NCBI GenBank assembly: GCA_002690445.1
Contig: NZER01000514.1
Location: 1-11,434, forward strand
Length of the DNA stretch: 11,434 nucleotides
Direction of reading: 5' to 3'
Source: Candidatus Pacearchaeota archaeon
GTDB taxonomy: Archaea > Nanoarchaeota > Nanoarchaeia > Pacearchaeales > GW2011-AR1
The notes beneath the pieces were generated by a model. It made no database searches. It saw only the letters and a list, made by a program, of their open reading frames with translations, and was not told where the DNA came from. A program made the translations under genes and the position numbers. This document shows, one piece after another, positions 5,310-11,177 of this stretch. Positions within the stretch are counted from its first letter, which is position 1, and each line of letters opens with the position of its first letter.

Positions 5310-7846
5310 TTATCCCACCAATCATTCTTTCTCCAAACACTTATATCTCTTCTTAAACTCTCAGCATCAATACCAAACACTTTTGATGCATTTCTCACAT
5401 TTTCTGATTGAATTTCCTCATCTTTCCACAACAACTTAAGTTTATTTATCCTATCTTGAATAAACTTACTTGGAAGTTCTTTTTTTATTGTTTTATTTGT
5501 TGGAAACCACTTATCTAATCCTTCTTGACCATAAACCCTCTTCTTTAACATATCTACATCAGTAAGTTTATCTAAACTTGTGAAGATTGTATTAAGTTTC
5601 ATGAAAAGATTAACATCCAAAATTTTATCAATATTCAATCTAATATTTAAATGTTTAAGTTGCTCATCATTATCAAAACCCACCACATCGGTCTTCATAA
5701 TATCTTCGTTAACGTATAATACTAGGAATTTACTACCTAAACTGAAGTCAACCTTTAATTCTCTATTAGCCCATTCAGCCGCTCTCGTTCTAGGTAAACT
5801 CATAGCATAATTTGCTTTCTCTAATTTAGAAGGTACTGCTAACTCACTCCACTTATACTTACCACCTACAATATCCTTTCCTATTTGTATTATCCACTCA
5901 TAAATTTCACTCATATTCTTCTTTCTTAACATCATTTCAAGAACCTGTTCTTGTACTTTAACTGCTAATTGTGTACTATCAGACCTTCTCGCTTCAAAAC
6001 CAACAATATCTAATTCTTCCAACCATTTACCTTTCTTCCATTTTAATAATCCAGCATACTTCTTTTTTACTTTGGGTATAAGCATCGTTGAATAATACTT
6101 TTCAAATACAATTTTTAACTCATGACTTATTAATCCATACTGTTTAACATACTGAACCAAACTTTTATTAATTTCTCTCTCTAACTCCTTACCAATCTCT
6201 AATATATCTTTACCATACCTTTTTTCTTTTGGTATATGTACAAACACAGAATCAGTATCTCCATATACAACCTTATAACCTTTCTCTTTTGAAACCTTAG
6301 TTGCCCAATGATTTAACTCTCTACCAATAAAAGTTATAGTTGAAGCAATTCTAGGGTCATATATTCTGAAAGAAGTTAACACATTTATACCGTAAATTGC
6401 ATTTGTTAAAAATTTATTAGCAAAGTCTTTCCTACTCCAAATATTATACTCCCAAGTACCTGCTTTACTTTCTTGCATCTTCTTACCATAAATATTTCTT
6501 AAATCAAATAAATCTTGTACAATAGAAGGTAATATTCCAACCTTATCCTTTCTTAACTTAATATTGTTAATATCTATTACATCTTCAACTTCACCATTCT
6601 CAACTATACATTCCTTTGATAAATTAAAAGTTTGAATAATTTTGGGGTATAGTGCTTTGTAATCGAATACTAAAATATCATCCCATAAACCGTTTTGTGG
6701 AGTATGAACAACAGCACCTTTTATTCTATCTTCTTGTTTTATATACTCTCCTTTAGTTGGAAAGACATACTTCTTCTTATACTTTCTCAATATAAGAGTA
6801 TCTATTACACGTGAATACCATTTACAACTGTCAATATTATCCATACACGCTATATTTTTCATCTCTTCATAATAACCAATAATATCCATTTTCTTATCTA
6901 GTTTAACCATTAACTCTACATCGACTCTATTGTATTCAATAAGTTTTGGTAAGTTTTCTAACCATGTTTTATCATAATCCCACACGTCTAACTTACCTGT
7001 ACCCAATTCTTTTTGACAAACAGCATCTAATGCATAAGAAACCAAACCAGTAAGATTAATATTCATATAACCCTGCATCAAATCAAAAACAACTCTACCA
7101 CTAATTTTTATATCACCATATTTATCCTCTTTACTCCACGGTTCGTATACCTTAACATAGTTTAGTGGTGAAAGATTAAAATAATTTAATTTTAAGTATT
7201 TCATTCTTGCAGTTAAGTAACCCAAATCAAATTTTATATTCCATGCAGTCATAATATCAGGGTCTATAACTTTAACTGCTTGCATAAAAAACTTTAACAT
7301 ATCATACTCATTGTCAAAATATCTTACCTCACCATCCTTAACTACCTTCTTCTCTTTTTTTAAATCCTTTCTCCAAACTAATGTAACAATTTCTTGTGTA
7401 TAGTTATCATAAAAACTTACACACGTTATTCTTTGTGTTGGATTTTGTGGATAAGGAAATCCACCTTCTGTTGTAGTTTCAATATCTAAGTACATGATTC
7501 TATACTCTTCAGTTGTATTATCATCAACATTATCTATTAAATATCTTAACGCAAAAGGTATATCAGCTTCGTAAGTTTGTGAGAATCTTGCTCTTAACTC
7601 ATAAATATCGTAAGGATTGTGAGCAACTATTTTCTTTAACTTCTCTCCATACAACCCTATAAACTCTCCCTTCTCTATCTTCAATATATTTGTTTTATCT
7701 TTTATCTCTTCATCAGCTTTTATGTAGAAGTAAGGTTTAATATTTTCAATTTTCTCTACGTGTTTCTTTCTATTCTCTCTCCTAAACAAGTAAATAATCG
7801 GTATGTTATTTTTTACAACATACTCAGTTTGGAATAGTCCTTTCAT
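5306..7846 (-). CDS. Family B DNA polymerase with 3'-5' exonuclease
   Basis: An 846-aa polymerase with a complete order of motifs. Exo I is YLDIETT (Asp121, Glu123), Exo II is AWNIKFD (Asn203, Asp207) and Exo III is YNRVD (Tyr305, Asp309). Motif A is DYKALYPKII (Asp395), motif B is KFLTNAIYG (Lys478 to Gly486), motif C is YGDTDS (Asp530, Asp532), and KKKY lies at 594-597. All catalytic carboxylates are present, so both proofreading and synthesis should be active. Lys replaces the usual Ser in motif A (LYPSII) and Ala the Ser in motif B (NSxYG). No inteins are visible. The ATG at 7846 has AAAGGTGG four bases upstream and overlaps the stop of the pilin-like gene. It most likely replicates the viral genome. 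There is no terminal-protein (TPR) insertion that I can recognise, so protein-primed replication is not suggested. Confidence 0.95.
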   Translation of the reverse strand: MKGLFQTEYVVKNNIPIIYLFRRENRKKHVEKIENIKPYFYIKADEEIKDKTNILKIEKGEFIGLYGEKLKKIVAHNPYDIYELRARFSQTYEADIPFALRYLIDNVDDNTTEEYRIMYLDIETTTEGGFPYPQNPTQRITCVSFYDNYTQEIVTLVWRKDLKKEKKVVKDGEVRYFDNEYDMLKFFMQAVKVIDPDIMTAWNIKFDLGYLTARMKYLKLNYFNLSPLNYVKVYEPWSKEDKYGDIKISGRVVFDLMQGYMNINLTGLVSYALDAVCQKELGTGKLDVWDYDKTWLENLPKLIEYNRVDVELMVKLDKKMDIIGYYEEMKNIACMDNIDSCKWYSRVIDTLILRKYKKKYVFPTKGEYIKQEDRIKGAVVHTPQNGLWDDILVFDYKALYPKIIQTFNLSKECIVENGEVEDVIDINNIKLRKDKVGILPSIVQDLFDLRNIYGKKMQESKAGTWEYNIWSRKDFANKFLTNAIYGINVLTSFRIYDPRIASTITFIGRELNHWATKVSKEKGYKVVYGDTDSVFVHIPKEKRYGKDILEIGKELEREINKSLVQYVKQYGLISHELKIVFEKYYSTMLIPKVKKKYAGLLKWKKGKWLEELDIVGFEARRSDSTQLAVKVQEQVLEMMLRKKNMSEIYEWIIQIGKDIVGGKYKWSELAVPSKLEKANYAMSLPRTRAAEWANRELKVDFSLGSKFLVLYVNEDIMKTDVVGFDNDEQLKHLNIRLNIDKILDVNLFMKLNTIFTSLDKLTDVDMLKKRVYGQEGLDKWFPTNKTIKKELPSKFIQDRINKLKLLWKDEEIQSENVRNASKVFGIDAESLRRDISVWRKNDWWDK

Positions 7847-8220
7847 TTACCCACCTTTGGTAAACAATTCTTAATATATCTTTCTTTTTCATTAATTCCT
7901 AAGTGTTGTATTATTTTAGTACTGTTTGTTGTCTCAATTCCTGTTTTTCTATTAACACAAGTTATGGTTTTCTTTTTTCTCACATCTTCAGCTAAATTAA
8001 AATTTAATTCAATAGCTTCTTTTAATTGAGCACAATTATATTTATTCTCTCTCCATACCACCTTCCAACTAGATTCACATTTCTCTTCTTCAGGTAAAAA
8101 TCTATCCGGAGATAGTACTCCAAAATATGCTAACGCACCTATAGCAACAAAAACTACCAAAAATGCCCAACCGTATGTCATTATAAATTCTAACGCCGCT
8201 TGCGATTTTCTGTTTTTCAT
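7843..8220 (-). CDS. Pilin/archaellin-like protein with class III signal peptide
   Basis: 125 aa. The N-terminus MKNRKSQAALEFIMTYGWAF matches the archaeal class III signal peptide: a short basic leader, a cut expected between Ser6 and Gln7 by an archaeal prepilin peptidase, Glu11 at position +5, then a hydrophobic helix to about residue 34. The stretch GALAYFGVLSPDRFLP continues a pattern seen in many archaeal pilin-like proteins. The C-terminal domain has four cysteines (48, 63, 88, 119) that could form two disulfides outside the cell. The ATG at 8220 has GGAGGAGT upstream; the stop overlaps the polymerase start as ATGA. A secreted, membrane-anchored or filament-forming product is expected, an odd companion for replication genes. 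Virion decoration, host attachment or superinfection exclusion are possibilities. Confidence 0.85.
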   Translation of the reverse strand: MKNRKSQAALEFIMTYGWAFLVVFVAIGALAYFGVLSPDRFLPEEEKCESSWKVVWRENKYNCAQLKEAIELNFNLAEDVRKKKTITCVNRKTGIETTNSTKIIQHLGINEKERYIKNCLPKVGK

Positions 8221-8222
8221 TT

Positions 8223-8483
8223 TTACTCCTCCATGAACTTATCTATTTCATCCTTCTTCTTAACTTCAACCTTCTTCTTAACTTCAACCTTCTCTGTTTC
8301 AGCAACTTCTGCATCTTTCATTTTTGGTATCTCAACTACTGGTTTATCTTTTATTGTTCTCTCCTTTCCATCCATTTCAGCAATACAAGATTCACAATGA
8401 GGGCATTCAGGAAAATCTCCACACTTTCCTTTTTTACCTCCATACCTTCGTTTTCTTGGAAAATAAAATCTTTGTCCTCTCAT
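8223..8483 (-). CDS. Cys-cluster protein with Lys/Val/Glu repeat tail, 86 aa
   Basis: The ATG at 8483 overlaps the FolE stop as ATGA. The N-terminal third is very basic (PRKRRYGGKKGK), followed by C21-x5-C27-x2-C30-x2-C33 (ECPHCESC), which could bind zinc or an iron-sulfur cluster. The C-terminal half is highly charged and low in complexity, with a tandem KVEVKK-type repeat (residues about 65-76). No known family. It stands between FolE and the pilin-like gene and shares tight spacing with both. The tail is probably disordered. Confidence 0.72.
   Translation of the reverse strand: MRGQRFYFPRKRRYGGKKGKCGDFPECPHCESCIAEMDGKERTIKDKPVVEIPKMKDAEVAETEKVEVKKKVEVKKKDEIDKFMEE
8252..8291 (-). repeat. 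18-base tandem repeat inside the Cys-cluster gene
   Basis: Two perfect adjacent 18-base units (8252-8269 and 8270-8287) are followed by the first four bases of a third. The unit length is a multiple of three, so each adds six residues and the reading frame is kept. It lies in the charged tail of the 86-aa protein and probably arose by replication slippage. Confidence 0.9.
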
Positions 8484-9049
8484 CTTCCAATTGCTTTAAA
8501 AAACTCCTCCTTTGGAGATTGTTTATCGTGTTCTCTCTTCAAAAACTTACCTCTCACTGCTGATACAACAGTCTTTGTACCTGGTGACCTTACACCTCTA
8601 ATCGTCATACACCAATGTTCCAATTCTGTGTAAACCATTACATTTTCAGATAAGTGTTTAACTAAACACTCAGCAATATTATGAACTAATCGTTCCTGAG
8701 TTTGTAATCTTTTACAGTACATCCTAGCTAATCTTACTAGTTTACTTAATCCAATTACCTTACCATCTGGTATGTATGCTATATGTATATAACCAGTCAT
8801 CAAAACAAAATGGTGTTCACAGAATGTGTAAATGGGTATGTCTTTAACAACAACCATATCCGTAGCATCCTTTTCATTAAACATTTTTAAATGCTTTTCA
8901 GGTTTCTCACTTCTACCATCTAACAACTTCTTATACATCTTCGCAACTCTATCAGGTGTTTCTCTTAATCCATCACGTGTAGGGTCCTCACCTATACCTA
9001 CTAATATCATCTTTACTCCTTCCCTTACCTTCTTTTGGTCAAATGTCAT
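8480..9049 (-). CDS. folE: GTP cyclohydrolase I (type IA)
   Basis: Opens the imidazole ring of GTP to give dihydroneopterin triphosphate, the first step towards both folate and 7-deazaguanine. In the 189-aa form the zinc ligands Cys77, His80 (FCEHHF) and Cys147 are present, as are the catalytic His79 and His145 (LEHWC), VIGLSKL at 98-104, QERL at 118-121 and RGVR at 151-154. Length is close to the catalytic core of bacterial FolE. An ATG at 9067 lies within the end of the preceding gene, while AGAAGGGA about seven bases before the ATG at 9049 favours the shorter start. Most Archaea use MptA/FolE2-type enzymes, so a type IA FolE fits acquisition by a virus. With QueD and GAT-QueC nearby, a role in preQ0 supply is likely. 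Confidence 0.95.
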   Translation of the reverse strand: MTFDQKKVREGVKMILVGIGEDPTRDGLRETPDRVAKMYKKLLDGRSEKPEKHLKMFNEKDATDMVVVKDIPIYTFCEHHFVLMTGYIHIAYIPDGKVIGLSKLVRLARMYCKRLQTQERLVHNIAECLVKHLSENVMVYTELEHWCMTIRGVRSPGTKTVVSAVRGKFLKREHDKQSPKEEFFKAIGR

Positions 9050-9050
9050 T

Positions 9051-9572
9051 TTATTGTCCCTTCTCATGTTTATTTAAGTGTTCCTTAGTTTTATCTCCTG
9101 ATTGTGGTTTTACAGATTTTCCCTCCTCTTTTCGTATTAAAGTTTCTCCCTTCTTATGAAAGTGTTGATGCTTTCCTCCTTTACTAAACTTCTTTCTATC
9201 ATATCTAGGATAGAAGGGATACGAACTTCTATTAAAGGTTGTGATATTGTACTCCTTCATAACCTTCAACTCTTCCATAATATTTTTATGTCTTGATTCC
9301 TCAACCTGAGTCTGAGTATTACCAAACGTTTCCTGCCGTTTAATATTTAACCTTTCCCTAGTCTCAGCTTCTACAACTCTTGTTTGCATACCAGCAATCT
9401 TACTATTACACTTACTCTCAGTTTGTGTAACCTTATTCTCCACATCTATAAACACTTGCTTAATATTCTTCATCTTATTCTTAAGAAAGTCTATATCAGC
9501 TTGCACAATAACCTTTCCCACATGTAAGTTCTCAATTATCCAATTCTCTCCCGCTTTTATTTCTTTTAACAT
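9051..9572 (-). CDS. Hypothetical helical protein with basic His/Lys-rich tail, 173 aa
   Basis: The ATG at 9572 follows GAGGTG at seven bases, overlapping the stop of the upstream gene. Residues about 20-105 are predicted helical with heptad-like spacing (DIDFLKNKMKNIKQVFIDV, then a Gln/Glu/Arg-rich stretch). A short aromatic Pro/Tyr-rich linker (SSYPFYPRYD) follows, and the last 45 residues are very basic and rich in His, Lys and Gly (GGKHQHFHKKGE), probably disordered. The design of coiled coil plus basic tail resembles viral scaffold, tail-fibre or nucleic-acid-associated proteins, but no family is recognised. It lies between the QueD and FolE genes. Confidence 0.72.
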   Translation of the reverse strand: MLKEIKAGENWIIENLHVGKVIVQADIDFLKNKMKNIKQVFIDVENKVTQTESKCNSKIAGMQTRVVEAETRERLNIKRQETFGNTQTQVEESRHKNIMEELKVMKEYNITTFNRSSYPFYPRYDRKKFSKGGKHQHFHKKGETLIRKEEGKSVKPQSGDKTKEHLNKHEKGQ

Positions 9573-9578
9573 TTTTGT

Positions 9579-9746
9579 TCACCTCATTTCATATACTTCA
9601 TACATTACTAATACTTCGTAAATAAATAGATTAGTCATAGGTTTAATATTCAATACACGAACATCAGCACCTTCTATAAACTTATTTATTTTCTTATCTA
9701 AGCCTTTCACTGTCCACGCTGTCACAGTTTTAACTTTCATATTCAT
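9579..9746 (-). CDS. Small alpha/beta protein, 55 aa, loosely Cse60-like
   Basis: The frame is open further upstream to a GTG at 9770, but GGAG four bases before the ATG at 9746 (alternative ATG at 9740) favours a shorter product starting MNMKVKTVTAW. The pattern of a strand, a short helix containing LDKKINKFIEG, then VRVLNIKP and IYEVLVMYE, recalls the tiny strand-helix-strand proteins common in phages (Cse60 type). The sequence match is too weak to name it. It overlaps the gene at 9730-9879 by 17 bases. Function unknown. Confidence 0.65.
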   Translation of the reverse strand: MNMKVKTVTAWTVKGLDKKINKFIEGADVRVLNIKPMTNLFIYEVLVMYEVYEMR

Positions 9747-9879
9747 TACTCTCCATTCGTGGCATATCACGTTTTACAATTACTTTTATTTTCTCATCTG
9801 ACCAATCAATATGGTGTTTTCTAGCTTCAGTACATCTTCTTTTGTACTCCTTCCACCATTCATCTCTTGATAACGACAT
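9730..9879 (-). CDS. Hypothetical micro-protein, 49 aa
   Basis: An ATG at 9879 shares one base with the QueD stop (TAATG) and has GAGGGA as ribosome site; TAA is at 9730. The product starts SLSRDEWWKEYKRRC and is helical and charged, with SDEKIKVIVKRDM forming a likely strand. There is no metal site or membrane segment. Support comes from the fit between two genes, the coupled start and the ribosome site. No function can be suggested. Confidence 0.6.
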   Translation of the reverse strand: MSLSRDEWWKEYKRRCTEARKHHIDWSDEKIKVIVKRDMPRMESNEYES

Positions 9880-10289
9880 TATTTCCCTCTGTATTGTGCA
9901 CAACAAGTTGCTGTCTCATATACTTTAACTCTGATAACAGGTATATCATCTTTAATCTTATCAAATATATACCTAGCTATATTCTCAGCAGTTGGTTGTA
10001 CAGTCATCTGAATACTTTTCAATTCAGGATTTTCTTTAAAGATATCACACATTAACCTATCACTCATGTGATACATAAACGAGTGGTCCATCTCATCTAT
10101 CAATGGCATTACTGCCTTCTTTAAATCTTTAAAGTCCATTACGAACCCTGTCGATTCATCTATCTCTCCTCTTACTGTAACCTTTGCTGTATAGTTGTGT
10201 CCATGAATATTAGAACAACCTATCTTGTGGAACGCTAATCTATGTCCCATTACCCAACTAAATGTCTTTACAATTTCACTTTCTACCAT
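9879..10289 (-). CDS. queD: QueD, 6-carboxy-5,6,7,8-tetrahydropterin synthase
   Basis: Converts dihydroneopterin triphosphate, the FolE product, to 6-carboxytetrahydropterin in the 7-deazaguanine pathway. In the 136-aa form the zinc ligands are His16 (MGHRL), His29 and His31 (IHGHNY). The catalytic Cys25 lies in the GCSNIHGH segment typical of QueD and, with Asp68-His69 (EMDHS) and Glu126 (VYET), completes the active site; PTAENIA (99-105) is the usual family motif. An upstream in-frame ATG at 10298 abuts AGGAGG with no spacer, so the ATG at 10289, eight bases beyond, is the likely start. The PTPS branch of the family is less likely given the CxxxHGH form and the pathway genes around it. Confidence 0.93.
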   Translation of the reverse strand: MVESEIVKTFSWVMGHRLAFHKIGCSNIHGHNYTAKVTVRGEIDESTGFVMDFKDLKKAVMPLIDEMDHSFMYHMSDRLMCDIFKENPELKSIQMTVQPTAENIARYIFDKIKDDIPVIRVKVYETATCCAQYRGK

Positions 10290-10319
10290 TTTTATCATCC
10301 TCCTGTTTATAAGAATCTT

Positions 10320-10667
10320 TTATTTCAACTCCTCAAAACTTAATTCAACATCCTTACTTTCCTTCTTCTTTATCTCATCAAAAGACAAATCAGATAACTC
10401 ATCTAATCTCTTAGCATTTGTCATCTTTTTTATGCCGTCTTCTATACTGTAATAGTGTATTTTATGTCTATTACCAGCTTTACCAAATTCATAACTGTTT
10501 GGTCTATGTGCAAACACTCTCACAATTTGTCCCTCAAATAGTTCGGTGTTTTTTATCTTCTTTATAACTTTCTTTCCACCCATCTCTATTTCTACTTCAT
10601 CTCCATCTTCAATACCTTCCAAATCCTGAAGGTTAATTGAATCTTGTCCTATTAAAATTCTCTTCAT
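10320..10667 (-). CDS. Hypothetical protein, 115 aa
   Basis: A TTG at 10676 is in frame but directly abuts AAGGAGG. The ATG at 10667, eight bases after GGAGGT, is the better start. The first 45 residues look beta-rich with an acidic turn (LEGIEDGDEVEIEMGGKKV), followed by EGQIVRVFAHRPNSYEFG and GNRHKIHYYS. The C-terminal 40 residues are helical and acidic with two similar short segments, LSDLSFDEIK and VELSFEELK. The motif-like aromatic and basic middle could bind nucleic acid or another protein, but I recognise no family. It lies between the nuclease-like gene and QueD. Confidence 0.75.
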   Translation of the reverse strand: MKRILIGQDSINLQDLEGIEDGDEVEIEMGGKKVIKKIKNTELFEGQIVRVFAHRPNSYEFGKAGNRHKIHYYSIEDGIKKMTNAKRLDELSDLSFDEIKKKESKDVELSFEELK

Positions 10668-10688
10668 TTTATTCAACCTCCTTTTTAT

Positions 10689-11078
10689 TTACCATACCTC
10701 TTTTACACTTAAACAGTGTATTTTTGCTCCATCTTTTCTCTTGAAGTGTTTGGAAACTGTTCGTAAAGCGTAATCAACAGTTTCCCATTTCATACCTCTA
10801 AACATTTTTCTGCCACCTAACTTCACCACAAACAAATACAGAGCTGTTTTACCTTTCTTATCAGCCTCTTTCTTTAATTGTTTGTGATATCCTTCATGAA
10901 TTTGATACCTTCCCAAACCCGCAGCTTGTTTATTAGAGATGTGAAAAATTCTAACTCCTTTCACCTCATATAACGCCTTTTTAGTTTCTAAATCGCAGTA
11001 AGATACTCTTTGTGAAACATCTTCTCCGCGAATAAATTTATTGACATATCTAAGGTATTCATATCCATCACGATGCAT
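10689..11078 (-). CDS. Possible PD-(D/E)XK nuclease-like protein, 129 aa
   Basis: The ATG at 11078 follows AAAGG at about five bases. Residues 25-86 have an arrangement suggestive of a small PD-(D/E)XK core: a strand with Asp29 (YCDLE), then LYEVKGVR with Glu38-x-Lys40, then GLGRYQIHEGYHKQL and a final hydrophobic strand ALYLFVV (79-85). The D-x8-E-x-K spacing and the GR-aromatic-x-I...H segment are shared by several archaeal and phage endonuclease-like proteins. The C-terminal part is basic. If active, it could cut unmodified DNA or process replication intermediates. This is inference from pattern; a non-enzymatic DNA-binding protein is an alternative. Confidence 0.5.
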   Translation of the reverse strand: MHRDGYEYLRYVNKFIRGEDVSQRVSYCDLETKKALYEVKGVRIFHISNKQAAGLGRYQIHEGYHKQLKKEADKKGKTALYLFVVKLGGRKMFRGMKWETVDYALRTVSKHFKRKDGAKIHCLSVKEVW

Positions 11079-11099
11079 TGTAACCTTTGGTGATTAGTG

Positions 11100-11163
11100 G
11101 ATTGGCATCAACCCAATAACACTTTTATCGAGGTGATAAATTTGATAGCAAGTCTAGCCAATC
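11100..11163 (-). other. Intergenic inverted-repeat element, possible 5' leader RNA structure
   Basis: This lies in the longest gap between genes in the window (11079-11177). GATTGGC (11100-11106) pairs with GCCAATC (11157-11163). Inside it ATCAA (11107-11111) pairs with TTGAT (11142-11146), and TTTATC (11124-11129) pairs with GATAAA (11135-11140) around a five-base loop. ATTGG (11101-11105) can instead pair locally with CCAAT (11113-11117), which would exclude the outer stem. Transcribed on the minus strand, it would precede the nuclease-like gene. No tRNA signature or oligo-T terminator is present. Confidence 0.45.
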
Positions 11164-11177
11164 TTTCACTTACACAC

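Noticed and set aside
11100..11163. tRNA gene suggested by the 7-bp closing stem
   Set aside because: The span is only 64 bases, there is no TTC-like T-loop or anticodon arm with the right spacing, and no CCA or proper D-arm is seen on either strand.
11079..11177. preQ1-type riboswitch controlling the deazaguanine genes
   Set aside because: The hairpins do not show the preQ1 aptamer H-type pseudoknot layout or its conserved loop bases, and the next gene downstream is not in the pathway.
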